Position numbers and translations under genes: made by a program
Source: Aedes albopictus
Taxonomy: Eukaryota; Arthropoda; Insecta; Diptera; Culicidae
Assembly (NCBI RefSeq): GCF_035046485.1
Contig: NC_085137.1
Coordinates: 480,618,252-480,682,251 of the forward strand
Reading direction: 5' to 3'
DNA length: 64,000 nucleotides
Notes under the pieces: model-generated
The model's database searches: none
What the model saw: only the letters and a program-made list of their open reading frames with translations
Told to the model about the DNA's origin: nothing
Part shown: piece by piece, positions 24,543-37,201 of the stretch
Position numbering within the stretch: position 1 is the first letter of the stretch
Layout of the letters: each line of letters starts with the position of its first letter

Positions 24543-25189
24543 CCAAATACGGAAGGTATGTGCGTTCAACAAACAGTGGTTGGACTCAGCCGACACATCA
24601 CATGAATGGATTCGCGGCCTAAATCCAACCCTTTGAACCATGGCTTCTTCGACTTCTGTGGAATGATGGAGTGCAACCATCTACCCATCTCTCCATCTCT
24701 CAATTTGTGTTGCCAGCTGATCAAGGTCTCCTGACGGGCCAATGCAAAAAAATCGTCGAAGGCGATTTGACGCTCGTAAATATCGCCTTCGCTAGCGCCC
24801 ACGTTAGCCAGAAAGTCCACTTTCTCATTACCCGGAATTGAGCAATGTGAAGGGACTATGGTGATTATGTATGAGCGTTTGGACAAAGCACTCAATACTT
24901 GGCGTATTCCTTTTAGGAAGTACGCTGAGTGCTTCATCAGTTTCATTGACCGAACAGCCTCCAGAGAGCTTAGACTGTCGGTAAAAATGAAGTAGTGCTC
25001 AGATGGAAGAGTGCGAATGTACTCTAAGGTGTAGTATATAGCCGCTAGCTCAGCAATGTATACCGAACATGGCTTTTGAAGCATAACATCCAAGCGTGGC
25101 TCGGGATATGCACTGCACTTTCTTGAAATACTTTCACCTCGAGAAAGCCATATCAGACTGGATAAAAACGAGGAGAATCGCGAACGCAC
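24543..25189 (-). pseudogene. RNase H domain relic of an I/LOA-type LINE
   Basis: The frame 24566-25189 reads VYIAELAAIYYTLEYI, FTDSLSSLEAV, then VPSHCSIPGNEKVDFLANVGA, the standard RNase H blocks with E, D and D residues of the active site. The next frame continues HCLLNAHTFRI, so there is a frameshift near 24570. The domain start (the usual YTDGS) is missing. No RT part remains. The clade is an inference from style. Confidence 0.75.
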
Positions 25190-25849
25190 GGAACTACCGA
25201 CTGTCTCCCGCTGTAGCTCGACAAGGAATGATGTATATCATATAAACCAAATAATTTAGAATTAGAACAAATGCCCCAGCATCAGCTGGATTTTTGCATG
25301 GTGTATTTCTCTGTGTTTTCAAGAAAATGGCGTGGGTATTGTGATTCCTTGCATAATGTTATGCTGTTTGAGCAAATTTTGGGTCACTATGTTGTTGATG
25401 GTGTGAGAAATGGAGAATACAACAAAAGAGTGATTAAATGTTTTGCTCAAACTGCATAACATTAGGCGAGAGATGATAATACCAATGCTGTCTGCGCCAT
25501 GTCATTGCGGAAACGAAAAATTTATCATCTAACCATTCAAAAATCCAGCTTATTATTATAAGTCTGGTTAGTACTATTTTGCACTGATCATGCCCTATTG
25601 TTAGAAAATATTTGAACGTATTTTAGTTTTTGATTGAGCCCCCGGAGGGGTCAAGTGTTATGTACCAATCGACTCAGCTCGACGAGTTGAGATGATGTCT
25701 TTGTGTAAGTGTTCAAAAAGGTCAGTTCATTTTTAGATAGTTAATATGAACCGAATTCAACGACCGATGGTTCATTCAAAGGAGTATCTTGTCCCATTGT
25801 TTCCTATTGAAAATTGTTCAGGTCGGTCAAGACGTTCCGGAGTTATGGC
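25190..25849. other. Intergenic with one inverted-repeat element
   Basis: Apart from the element at 25284-25550, it holds a motif ACCAATCGACTCAGCTCGAC (25657) that looks like a dispersed repeat. No gene. Confidence 0.4.
25284..25550. mobile_element. Inverted-repeat MITE-like element, 267 bp
   Basis: AGCTGGATTTTTGCATGG at the left pairs with CCATTCAAAAATCCAGCT at the right. An inner pair (ATAATGTTATGCTGTTTGAG; CTCAAACTGCATAACATTA) confirms the fold. TSD not resolved. Confidence 0.65.
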
Positions 25850-26600
25850 CAATTAGGTGTTCCGGACCGGTACCCCAGGAAGGGGTCAGAACCACGGCAT
25901 TTTCGATTATCTGATGAACGGTAAATTGAAAAATAGTCTCAGATTATAATATAACTTGGTTCGATTGGCTTTTATCGGTGAATTGAATTCAATTGAACTC
26001 AATTCACCGATAAAAGCCAATCGAACCAAGTAATATTATAGGTCCACGGTGATTATCCTTAACTGATAGTCTCAGACTGTATCTGAACCGGTTCCGGGTG
26101 TCCTGCCGGAAGTGACTAAATATAAAAGTGAACCAAACCCATGCATGCGACACATCAAATCGCCGCTTCTACTATAACTTGATGACCGGAAAACAGGAAA
26201 TTAATCTCAGACCATTTATGAACCGGTAGTGTTCCGGAACCGGTTTTGGGTGTCCCACCGGAAATGGCTAAATATAAAAGCGGACCAGACCTATGCATGC
26301 GACACATCAAATCGCTGCTTTTTCTATAACCTGATAAACGGTGAGCAGGAAAATAGTCTTAGACCATTTCTGAATCGGTAGTGTTCCGGAATCGGTTCCA
26401 TGTGTCCCACTGAAAGTGTCCAAATATAAAAGTGAACCAAAACCATGCATGCAACACGTCAAATCGCGGCTGTTTAGATAAACTGATAAAGATTGACAAA
26501 AAATAGCTCCAGGCCATATTTGAGACAACCGGTAGTGTTCTGAAACCGTTTTCGGGTGTCTTTTTAGATAACCTGATGAACGGTCAACATGTTTGGGAAA
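25850..26600. repeat. ~150-bp degenerate tandem repeat, left block
   Basis: The unit contains GTTCCGGAACCGGTT, GGGTGTCCC, AAATATAAAAGTGAACC, ATGCATGCGACACATCAAAT and CTGATGAACGGT. Starts are spaced about 145-160 bp apart (for example 26231, 26391, 26537). A hairpin sits in the first unit. The array resumes at 28919 after a LINE insertion. No coding role is likely, although some frames stay open. Confidence 0.8.
25946..26041. repeat. Short perfect hairpin within the tandem repeat
   Basis: CTTGGTTCGATTGGCTTTTA and its complement flank a core around GAATTCAATT. The arms are about 40 bp and nearly perfect. Other units of the array lack it, so it is probably a tiny foldback insertion. Confidence 0.7.
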
Positions 26601-26604
26601 ATTT

Positions 26605-28918
26605 TTATTTTTTTTTTTATTTATTTTTTTATTTATTTCACCGTCTTCAGCTGGGCTGCACAGACTGAATTAATGCTTAATTATATACTATTCCTAATAA
26701 TGTTCTTAAAACGAGTTCTACTTATATTAAAGTCAAAACAATCAACATCATTAAGTGCATTGAAACATCGCTCTAACGGATTGTTTTGGCCGTAAACTGT
26801 ATGATGCCGAGCAATCATGAATGAAGTTCGCTGGCGTGTTCGGCGTGCAGGTACAAAGAAACGCGCTTGCTGAAGAAGCTCTGGGCAGTCAATCCTGTTG
26901 CTAAGCACATCGTACGCAAACATTCTTTGTAGATACAAGCGGCGCTTGCGCAATGGCTCCAGTCTTATAAGTTGACATCGGTCGTTGTACGGTGGCAGCT
27001 GCAGTGGGTCAGACCACGGCAGTCTCCGTAGAGCATAGCGAACGAAGCACCGTTGGACCCTTTCTATACGTCCGATTTGAGTTTCCGTATACGGAGCCCA
27101 GATTTGAACCCAGATTTGAACTCGAGAATACTTCGGACGAGTGAACAGTAAACACTTTTTAAGGCGTACGCATCACGGAACTCAGACGCATTCCGTCGGA
27201 TGAACCCAAGCACAGCAAAAGCCTTGGCGGTTGTCGAGGTCACGTGGTTGTTAAAGCTTAACTTGCTGTCCATAATTACTCCAAGATCCTTGATGGAGTT
27301 CACTCGTTCCAGCGCTATCCCATTTGCTCTGTAATCAAAAGTCAACAGCGTTTGCGACTTGCTGAAACTAATTAGCTTACACTTGATCGCGTTCAGTTCC
27401 ATTCCGTTTGAAGCACACCAAGCAGCCACAGCGTTGACATCTTGTTGCAAAGCTGCACAATCTACCAGTGAGCTAATGATCCGGTATATCTTAAGATCGT
27501 CGGCGTACATGAGGTGGTGTGAGTTTATTCGGTAGCTCAGATCATTAACGAATAACACGAATATCAGTGGTCCTAGATGGCTTCCTTGGGGGACGCCTGA
27601 AGGTGTCGGAAAACGAGATGACGCTACGGATTTCAGTTTAACATATGCAGATCTATCACGTAGGTAGGAACGTAACCAGGTTATAAGCCAATCAGGAAAT
27701 CCTAATCTATCGAGCTTCCTTAGAGTTAGGTCATGCGGGACTTTATCGAACGCTTTGGAAAAGTCCACATACACACTATCTACTTGCAAGCGCTTTTCCA
27801 AGCTAGAGTTAAGTAAACTAGTGTACGCCATCAGGTTGGTTGTAGTGGAGCGGTGTTTCACGAAACCATGCTGGTATTGCGAGATTATGGGCATGGCCGC
27901 GAGGTAAAGTTTTTCATGAACCAATAGTTCTAGTGTCTTAGCAAGGCAGCAAAGAATCGAAATTGGCCGGTAGTTTTCAACATTGTGGATATTGCCTGCT
28001 TTGTGAATTGGCGTAACGGCGGACTCCTTCCACAAATCTGGAAACACGGCTTCCGACAGCGACAGATTAAACAATCGGCAAACAGGTTGAGCAAGGACGT
28101 CTGCACAGCGGTTGATAAAAACGGGGGGAAGCTTATCCGATCCAGGACCTTTGGAAGGATCTACATCTTTAAGTGCCAAGGTTACATCTGCTACGGTAAA
28201 TGTAGGGCGCGGGAAATTAATGTTGTACGACGGCAGGGAATTCAAAACTTCGACAGAATCTGCGGGGGAGCCCGGACTATATACTGATTTGAAGAAATCA
28301 GCAAAAAGTTCAGCGGAATCCTCGACACTATGAGATGTTTTGTCACCAAGTGACATTTCGGACGGTATAGCCTGTGCATCTTTTCTAGTTTTGAAATAAT
28401 GCCAAAACGAAGAGGGATTCGCCTTAACCTCGTCTTCGATTCGGAGAATGTACTCACGGAATGTGGAAGAAACGCAATCGTCGTACTCCGCCTCAAGTCT
28501 GCGAAGAAGGATTCTATTGTCGGGGGTTCGGCGGCGCAGGTAGCGACGGCGTGCTTTACGAAGTACGTTTCGTCGGTGTCGGACCTCAGCATTCCACCAT
28601 GGTTGATTATTTGAGCGATGGTGTCGGCGTCTCCGAAGCGGTGTGTGCCTGTTTATGATGCGAAAGATCACTTCGTAGAAGGTTGCAACTGCTTCGTTTA
28701 CTTCGGCATCACAAAATAATTCGTCCCAGTCTACCAAGCGTAACTCATCGGCAACGGCGCTGAAGTCACATCGATTGAAGTCAAAATCATAATCTTCCAA
28801 AACAGCACCAGGATTCTCCAATTCGCAGGAATTGGATAGACGAAGAACGAGCGCTTTATGGTGTTGGTCAAGAGGTAAAATCGAAGATGGCGCTTCAAGC
28901 AATTCGGCGTAAATTTGT
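26605..28918 (-). mobile_element. Jockey/CR1-type LINE, 5'-truncated, inserted in the tandem repeat
   Basis: The 3' end on the minus strand is an AAAT-rich tail (26605-26640), and the 5' break is near 28918, inside the region before RT. Array units on both sides show the insertion. About 40 bp of array seem lost at the site. No endonuclease part remains. Confidence 0.8.
26681..28915 (-). pseudogene. Reverse transcriptase of a Jockey/CR1-type LINE, frameshifted
   Basis: The long frame (to 27064) reads NQPWWNAEVRHRRNVLRKAR, then RT blocks VENYRPISILCCLAK, YVDFSKAFDKVPHDL, SGVPQGSHLGPLIFVLFVND, the catalytic MYADDLKIY, and VNSIKDLGVIMDSKLSF. A 12-bp duplication (CCCAGATTTGAA twice near 27108) breaks the frame. 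The C-terminus continues in other frames through RRRLYLQRMFAYDVL to RTRFKNIIRNSI at 26681. The first ~25 residues of the 645-aa frame belong to the flanking repeat. The RT catalytic residues are intact. It is related to the RT at 62.2-63.3 kb but clearly diverged. Confidence 0.87.
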
Positions 28919-29560
28919 AGCATCCCGGAATCAGATCCGGGTGTCCCTCTGGAAGTGGTCAAATGTTGAAGGGAACCAAACCCATACATGAGACACTTCA
29001 AATCGTGGCAATTTCGATAGCCTAATACACGGTGTTCAAGAAAATAGCCTCAGATTACGTTAGAGACCACCGGCTGTGTTCAACAACCGGTTGCGGGTGT
29101 CCCGCTGGAATAAAAGATGTTCCCAACTCATGCTTGCAGTACATCAAATCGCTTTTTGTCAGTAACCTGATGCACGGATAATAAGAAAATAGGCAGTTAC
29201 TACCAGCAGTGCTACTAGTTCTGGGTGTCCCGCCGGAAGTGGTCAAATGTAAAAGTGAATTAAACCCATACATGCGACACATCAAATCGCGGCGTTTTAA
29301 GTAACCTGATGAACAGTTAGCATGAACTAGGCCCAGCCCACATTCAAAAGTACCGGTAGTGTCCCAAAATCGTTCTCGGGTGTTCCGTCGAAAGTGGTCA
29401 AATATAAAGTAAACCAAAGCCATCCATGGGACACATCAATCCGTGACATTTTGATAACCTGGTGAACGGTTACCAATAAAATAGGCTCAGACTACATAGG
29501 AGGCCACCGGTGGCGTGCAGAAGTAGCGTTGAGTGCTTCGCCGGAATAACTTAAGTGAAC
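28919..29560. repeat. ~150-bp degenerate tandem repeat, right block
   Basis: Continues the units of 25850-26600, with GGGTGTCCC-type cores near 28940, 29095, 29225 and 29375. The last unit fades out by about 29560. Confidence 0.75.
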
Positions 29561-31740
29561 AAAATTAATGCAAGTAATAGATATGTGTAAGGAAACCAGA
29601 AACCTAACAATAACTAAAACGATCCATTTTAGATCCCTGAGGTGTAAATATACGTCAACGTTGTATGGGAAAATTATAATTTAATCGCATCAGCCCCGAA
29701 CAACGTTTTTTCAATCCTCTTTTACGTCTAAAATTGCTGCGCAAAATTTTGATGTGACTGGAGGGCGTGCTCTGTAATGTGATTGAAATTTGAATGGGAT
29801 TTAGTATAGGCAATTCAAATAACTTGCATTGTTTGGCAAATTTTACATGAATTTTGTAACTATGTAATGATAATAAAATATATCCTTAATGGCTGGTTTC
29901 CACCTGATAAGTACTGTGTAAAAGGATAGGACAAGTAATGCTCACGTAAAACTTTTGCAATCAAAATTACTTAGGCGTTCGCAGTTGATAAGTAATTTAC
30001 AGCCAGAAAGATTTGCCAACAGATGGCACTGTCATGCGATGCTGTCAGTCATGTTGTTGATTTTCCGTACGGAATAATATGTCGATGTATTATTCCGTGA
30101 GTAAAAGGGACATTTCTCTCTCTTTGTGTTTCTTCTTTCGCGCCTGCGCGTTCACAGTGTGCATTAGTATTTAGCCGTGTCGCTCTATAATGTGTGCTCC
30201 GTCGTCCCTCAGCATGGCTGCATCTGAACACGAGATTGATTTTCTTGAGGTTAAATAATTTGCCGTTACGTAGTTTAAAAATTTATAAAGACATCCCAAA
30301 ACTGAATTGTTTATAAAAAGTTCGACTATTGAAAAAAGTAAATAGCATTTGAGTTTAGCTGATGAGGAGACAATGATTCTAAAACTGTTGCATCATAATC
30401 ATTTCATTTCGTTTGTTGAATAAAATGTTCTATGGTGTACTAGAACCATGAGAAGTAAAGACTGTATTCGATGAAATTTGGACACAGAAAATAATGTATA
30501 GCTTTTGATTGCGAAAATCAAATATTTTTTTGATCAGGAATAATATATAATGTGTAGCTGATACCATAGCAATGACAACAAATTCAGTTTGGTATTAGCG
30601 CAATTTTTTCATCCATTTTAAAAATTGTAAAGGCTATAATTTTGATGTAACTCGTCAAGACGTCTGAAAATTTGACTCGAAGTTCAAAGTATCAATAAAC
30701 TGGTAAAAAAAATCTTAATATCGGTTCAATACGTTTTTCTAGTATTCAAAACTTAAATCGCTTCAAGGCATATTTTAGGTGCATTTTAACCATTTTATTC
30801 CGTGCGTACTATTTTGTTTGTACAACTGTCATAACTGTTCCGATTTTTATTAGCATTTGAAACTGTAAAACCATAAAAACTGTTCTTAGCCAAATTGCTT
30901 AAAAACTTTTCAAGTTATAACTGTGTGAATGTTAATTGAAATCGGTTTCGTATTTTTGAATCTAGAGCTATAACGGTGAAGAAACTTCTCAAACGGAAAA
31001 ATTCTTGTTTCAACGGTATCTCCACCAATATTCAACCGATTTTGATGAAATTTGTATAGTATTAGCTTTACGTAATACACTATTCCTGGTAAGAAAATTA
31101 GTCATTTACCATTTGTAACGAATAAATTGGAACCTTACGAATGCTCATTTTATTTTTCATATCGGGCCCCACGTCTGGGAACTTAGATACGAAAAGTAAA
31201 ATGAAACATTACAAATGCACAAAACACAAACATGCAACACACAACATTAATTTGTGCCCAGTCATCCATATGGATAACGAAGTCCAATCCCAGGATGACG
31301 AGGTTTCATTATTGTTCTTGGTCCATCAGTCACCCTAGAAATGTATTTTGTATGGCAGTTCGCCTTTTAGTTCGCAGCATCTGTTGCTGCATTCATAGCT
31401 TGTTTTGGTCTAGGAATTTCTAATCCTAAAGGGGCATCTTGATTTGGGCAACAACACAAGACCGTCTACAATTTGATGTCCGTGTTAGGGGACGGCTTGC
31501 GTGTTTTGTGCTGGTTCGCTCCTGAAATGTTTGGAGCGCTACAAATGCCCATTAAAATTTAGGGGCAAATGAACAAATCACAGTACAAAACAGAAAATTA
31601 ACTGACAAAATGTTCACAACTATTTACAAACGTAACACACTCCATGCAACAATCGAAGAATTTTCTATGAATTGCATTCTCCAATTCATGGAAAATTCTT
31701 AAAACTACTTTACATACGTCACAACTAATTTACAAACGTA
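29561..31740. other. Long AT-rich intergenic stretch, no gene recognised
   Basis: A GC-richer patch at 30100-30260 has a 14-codon frame (ATGGCTGCATCTGAACACG at 30212) that ends at once; it could be a first exon or nothing. The rest is AT-rich. No RNA gene or transposon ends were identified with confidence. Confidence 0.4.
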
Positions 31741-33420
31741 ACATATTTTATTATGAAATCTTTCTGAATTCCAATAATTCGTTCCGAGATCCCTACGAGA
31801 ATTGCTCTGGGATTCCCTCAGAATTTCTGCTTGGGATTCCTCCACAAATTCCATCCTAGATCTCTCTCGAAATTAATTCAGGATTGCTCCAGGAGTTCTT
31901 TCTGGGATTCCTAAGGGAGTTCCCTCAGATATTATTCCAGCAATTTGTTTAGGATTTGTTCAGAACTTCCAGGAGTTCTCTCCAGGATTACTCCTGTAAC
32001 TCCATACGGGATTCCTTCAGAGGTTCCTTCATGAAATTCTCTAGAAATTCCTTCCGAGATTCCTCCAGAAGATTCATATGAAATTATTCTAGAAGTTCTT
32101 TCAGGGATTCTTTTACGAGTTTTTTTTTATGATTTCTCCAGAACCTTTTGGAATGTCTTCAAATTTTTATCTGGGAAGAAACTATTGAAAGAATATCTGA
32201 AATCGCTCGTGTAGATGTTCCCTGCAAAACTGCTGGAGATATTCCTTAAGAAGCTGTTGGAGGAATTTTATAAGGAACTCAAGAGCAAGTCTTGGAGTAC
32301 TTCCATAAAGAATAAAAAAAAAACTTCTGGAGTATTTCCATGAGCAAAATTTAAGAAACTTCCAGAATGAATTCCAAATTATGTAATCTGCAAGGAATCC
32401 CAGTAGAATTTCTTGGAGGAATCCCGGAAGGATATCCTGGATAAATTATTGGACAAATCTTAGAAGGAACTCCTGGAAGAACCTTGACTTATTTTCCAGG
32501 AGTCTGGAAGTTCTGAAGAAATTCCGGAAAGAACTTTTGAAAATTCCCGGAAGATACCCCGGGTAAAATTTCTGGAGAGGTCCCTGATGCCACCCCTGGT
32601 GTAATCTTAGAAGAAAATCCTGGGAAAATACCAGAAGAAACTATGAGAGGAACCCATAAATTTACTCCTAGAGGAAACCTAGAAGGAGTTCCTGGAGGAA
32701 TCCCGGAAGAAGCTAGAGGAATTACAAAAGGAATTCTTTGAGGATTCACATGAGAAACGTCCAGAGAAAACCTAGATGAATCTCAAAAAGTTGTATCTTA
32801 GAAAGAAATCCTGGAAAAATCGCTGAAAGAACTCCAGGACGAATCTAAGAATAAATTCCTATAGAAATCCTAGAAGGAATTCCTGAAATGATCCCGGAAG
32901 GAATTCCTGCGGCAATCTCCGAATAAATATCTGAGTGAACCCCGGATAAAAAATACTTAAGAAATCCCGGATGAAATTATTGTAGAATAGTTCGAAAAAA
33001 CTCCTGGTAGAATCTTAGAAAACACCTCTGGAGAAAACCCTGAAGGAACTCCTAGAAGATCCCAAAATAAAAAAAAAAACAAAATAAATAAATCCTGAAT
33101 TAGAAGGAACTCACGGAGGGATTTTTTGTAGAACTTCCAATGAAAATCTCAGAGACATTTTATAAGAATCCCCTGCGAACTTCAGGTGGATTTTTCGGTG
33201 GCACATCTGGAAGAAATTCAAGAGGACTTTCTATGAAACCCCAAAAAAACCTTCGTACGGAATGCCAAAAGATTCATCACAAAGAATCTTTCGTGGATCT
33301 TCATTAAATTCCCCGTGAAGCTTTGTCCTACCTCGTATTTCATCTAAATCTCCACAAGGTAACCGTCAGAGTCCCAGCCGAATTCCTCCCACCGTAGTCC
33401 GAACTCCAATATTGCAGAAT
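31741..33420. repeat. Degenerate 12-15 bp repeats, switching strand
   Basis: Units such as ATTCCTTCAGAGGTTCC (to about 32110) give way to the opposite orientation, GGAATTCCTGGAAGAA-like (32220-33200). It is the same repeat class as the body of the hAT-like elements. TIRs were not seen, so it may be an old relic of one. Open frames here read GIP/EFL repeats and are not genes. Confidence 0.65.
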
Positions 33421-33589
33421 TTATAATTAGTATCCAACCATAGTTCTCGCTGTAATAACATTAAAAGTTTTTTTTTTTTAATTTCTTTTTATTTGTGAAT
33501 TTTAACTTAGGCAATTTCTTCACACACCCATTAAAAGTTCCCTCAGAATCCCAGCGTCTCTCATTAGCATTTCCCTTGGAACTCCGTTG

Positions 33590-33929
33590 CACGGTGTCAA
33601 AATTTCGATTATTATCGAACTTCCATGCACCTCGGATCTTTCTTCACAGAAACTCAGCATTTTGGCTATACTTTATAATTGGAAAGTTTTAAAATATTCC
33701 ATCGGGGAAATTTTGATTTATCTAAGTTTTTGGCTATTTTCCATACTAAAATTAATTAAATACTGATTTTAAACAAAAAACGTCCCATAAAAAATGTATG
33801 GAAAAATTTTCACCGATAAAATATTTTTTCGTCTTCCGATTATGAATATATAGCCCAAATACTAACAATTTCCGAAGAAAAATCCGAGGTACATGAAAGT
33901 TCGATAAAAATCGAGATTTTGACACCGTG
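33590..33929. mobile_element. Inverted-repeat element, 340 bp
   Basis: CACGGTGTCAAAATTTCGAT at the left pairs with the reversed right end (ATCGAGATTTTGACACCGTG). Arms reach about 110 bp (CACCTCGGAT and its partner). CGTTG lies on both sides, offset by one base, so the TSD is uncertain. Confidence 0.7.
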
Positions 33930-35290
33930 GCGTTGAAATCTCACTATCTGGATTTTCCCCATACGCGCGCAAAAATTAAATTTAAATTTCAATCACACTT
34001 CCTGAGGAAACGAACAAAATTTCTCTAAGTCAAAATCGTAAACAACAAGGTCACGAAACGCCACACGAACAACGAACAATTTAACCGCCGTATGCAGTGC
34101 CCTTTTCTTCACATCCTTCTTACAGCATCGTTTCATAAAAATGCTGTCGGTTAAACAAATGTCAAAATTACTTACGGAAAAAGGAGGAATTTTACTTGAG
34201 CGCTCTACTTGGGAACTGGAAACTTACCATAAGCGTGTAGATTTTTTTCGTCGTGATTTTGTAAAACGAAATATTTGGCGTGAATCGTTAATTTAGTTGT
34301 TAATTGTCTAATTTACTCTTTGATTTCTTTAAAAAAAATATATTCATGCTTAATGGCTTGCCCAAAATCGCATATTTTGCCCTATAATTTAAGGTATAGA
34401 TCAAAATTGTAACGTACTGGAGCAAATGTGAGCCCGGATTCGAATTCAGCAGCCCAAAATCCGTCGGAAACACATAAATTTGCTTTTGAGACAAAAAAAA
34501 GTTGTTCTGTGCAATCAATATATCTTGAGTATATCAAAAAATGTTTTATTTTGCAAACGGGAGCGATTATTTCAATCTAAAAAATCACTTTAATCTGAAA
34601 AAATGAATGAAAAAAATCATATCATTAATATGTTTTTTTTTAAATGTTATTCGTTCAAGACACATGAATAGTGAGCACTCAGAAAAATAATATGGTTGAA
34701 GTCGGTTGAGATTACAGAGTTTCCCATTGCTCATGTGTACATAAATGTGACAGCGAGCCTCCTACCAAATTGTCTCCCAGCTCTTCAAAATCGCAGTGTG
34801 CTGCGCTGCTAGGAGGCTCACGAAAATCTGGTGGGTGCGAGCTTAGCGCCTAGCTCCCGGGGAGCTCGTTTCATGCGCTGCGTGAGCTGTTGGTATCTAA
34901 GGTGAAAAACAACTTCTAGGTAACGAAGAACCTCAACAACTTTTTTCCGTACACAAATCAAGTGTCTTGTTGGTCTATACGATACGACTAGGGACTCTCA
35001 ATGCAAAGGTTAAGGTATCAATTCTCGTTCGTTTAGGAAGTTTTTGTCGTGAAATTTTCTAATTTAATCAGCGCATGAGACCGAAGCTCATGAGACACAT
35101 CTTGAGAAAAATGAGGCACACAACTTTCATTCTCAAAATGTACAGAGCTCCTGGGAGCTCGCTTGCCATGTGGCTCCCGTACATGGGACTACAGCACGTG
35201 TACATCAACTCTGGTTGAGAACTGTTAACGCAATTGTAGTCACTTCATCGACGTATTTATAAAAATATGATTCCAAGATAATTGTATTTA
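33930..35290. other. Intergenic, no gene recognised
   Basis: AT-rich to 34680. 34680-35220 is more mixed, with repeated AGCTC and GGAGCTCG words, but no ORF or clear transposon boundary. Confidence 0.4.
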
Positions 35291-35864
35291 GGGTAAAAGG
35301 GTATAATACGCCCCACCGGGGCAAAACGCCCCCCTTCATTTTCTAGCGATTCAAGCGCTTTTTGCATGCGAGATCGATAATTAATTGCCATCAAGCTGAT
35401 CCGTTAGTTGATTGGTATAGAAAAGCAATAAAAATATCAAAAAGTTTGAAATCGAGGCTTTTGGCGTAATATTTTACCTCTTGCAAGCTGGCTTCATTGT
35501 AAACGAAGTCAGTTCTGTTCGCTTATGTTATTTTGCAACTTTTATGCAGTTAAACACTTGTTAAAAGGCCCTCCTAGGATAAGCATGTGGTAGAATTATC
35601 CCCTGGTACAGTTTTATCACGGGGCTGGACATTTTTCTTTTGATGGGGCGTATTGCCCCGTTTGTTTTGATGAGGTAAATTTTGGAACGTTTTCGGAAAA
35701 CGTTTCAAAGCTTCCATAGCCGCCCCTCTAGAGGTAAAGTTCTCATGGAACACTTCACTGACTTTAGAAACAACGATTTGCAGTGGACAATAGATGGGAT
35801 AAGGTGCCAATTTTAGATATATTGCCATTTCTGCTTAGGGGGGGCATATTATACCTGTTTACCC
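35291..35864. mobile_element. Short TIR element with TA duplication
   Basis: It begins GGGTAAAAGGGTATAATACG and ends ATTATACCTGTTTACCC. TA lies on each side. GGGGCGTATT and its complement recur inside. The 574-bp interior has no transposase. A TA duplication fits Tc1/mariner-type mobilisation, which is an inference. Confidence 0.65.
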
Positions 35865-36082
35865 TAAAGTTTAAAGTATACATTATACATAATCCGACCA
35901 AAAAAAAACATGAAATGTTTCTAGGGGGTTGTGGGAAGGCGGACATTCTGGGGGTAGCTAATAAATACTAAATGGCTTCCATAATGATCAGTTTATGCCG
36001 TACTCATGTTCTCATAAATTAGATAACCAAGAACACGATATTGATTTTCAAAATTCTTTTTACTAATCCAATCCATCACAAC

Positions 36083-37112
36083 TCAATCAACCTGCAATTT
36101 TCGGAACGTGCCAATCGCTCCAGACTCCAGTTCGTCCTCGATTCCACAGTTCGCGTACTCGGAATCTTTTGCTATCTCCATATCCATTTCGTCGTACGCC
36201 ATCAGTAGTGGGCGCATCTCTTTGCAGCGCCCTTTGAAGGAGTCAATCAGTTCCTGCTGGGGAATCGTTCCGCCATACTCCTTCGGTAGAAGGTTCTTGT
36301 CTACCTTCTTGTACAACTCATCCCAGTTTTTGTGACACTGGAAAATATTGGAATGTTATGGAACAGTGGCAGTTCAATATTCAGATAATACTTACGAAAA
36401 TCCTACTTCGAAGCTTCTCATTGGCCAACTGTAGAGCGAAGTTTGCAATCGTCAAACCTGCGCTCGGAGTATTTACAAAGTGCACCTCTTGAGCTCTCAC
36501 CGCTAGTGAATTGTTTGCTGCCTTGGAGAGCAAACGAATGTCGTTGAACGAAACCACATTCAGATGAGCCAGCGTAATATTGGAAAAGTCATACACCAGA
36601 ATAAATCCTCCACAGAGAAATTCATTCGTTTCCGCGCACAGTTCCGCCGTCATCATGTGCAGACGACACGCATGTCGACCACTGAACCTGGTTGGATCTA
36701 TTCCGGACGCCACGCTGAACAGCAACGTACGACCCTTGCTGTCCCGTTCCGGCAGCGGAAACAGATACCCCGTGTCCACCAAGGCACTCAGCTCCGGATC
36801 CTCAATGTCCAACCGCCCAAACCAATCCCGATGCAGCACTTTGGTAGCCAGATAGCGTTCCAACAGTTTGGATGCGTTGATAAAGTTGTACTTTTTCGCG
36901 CGAAGGAACTTCACCAGGAACAGGGCATCGGTACGAACTTTCCGGATGTGAGGATGCTTGGCAATCCAGTCCCGAAGCTGGTCCAACATCTGCTGCCGTA
37001 GTTCCGGTTCCTCGCGGAGGTAGGTCTTCGCGTGCTGTTCGAACTGCGCTTCCATTTCAGCCAGGCGATCATCGTACGTTTCGGGGGCTTTGTCCAGGCA
37101 GGGGGCGGACAT
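36083..37112 (-). CDS. CRAL-TRIO domain protein (alpha-tocopherol transfer protein-like), 323 aa
   Basis: Exon 1 is 37112-36396 (239 codons) and exon 2 is 36337-36083. The GT-AG intron is only 58 bp and phase 0, at exactly the position used by the two paralogues. The start is the first ATG (MSAPCLDKAPETYDDR); the codon before it in frame leads only to a GTG. Domain order: N-terminal CRAL-TRIO helices (LRDWIAKHPHIRKVRTDALF), Sec14-like fold (TGYLFPLPERDSKGRTLLFS, RAQEVHFVNTPS), then LLPKEYGG in exon 2 and a C-terminal RKLQVD. It probably shuttles a hydrophobic ligand in the cytosol; the ligand is not knowable from sequence. It is closer to the third paralogue than to the first. No polyadenylation AATAAA is close to the stop. 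Confidence 0.92.
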
Positions 37113-37165
37113 GGTCACAGAATGAGATGCTGCTGCTTGGCGACAACGGTTGGAGTTCCTTTAGC

Positions 37166-37201
37166 GACTGATGTGAGCTGAATATGTGCAGTGCATTATA
37201 A
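37166..37201 (-). promoter_or_regulatory. TATA box plus initiator of the second CRAL-TRIO gene
   Basis: On the minus strand TATAAT starts at 37200 and TCAGTC occupies 37171-37166. The initiator A at 37169 is 31 bp downstream, the standard spacing. The predicted 5'UTR is 57 nt. Confidence 0.55.

Noticed and set aside
30212..30256. Short frame MAASEHEIDFLEVK in a GC-richer patch
   Set aside because: 14 codons only, with no downstream exon recognised; left as a note in the intergenic entry.
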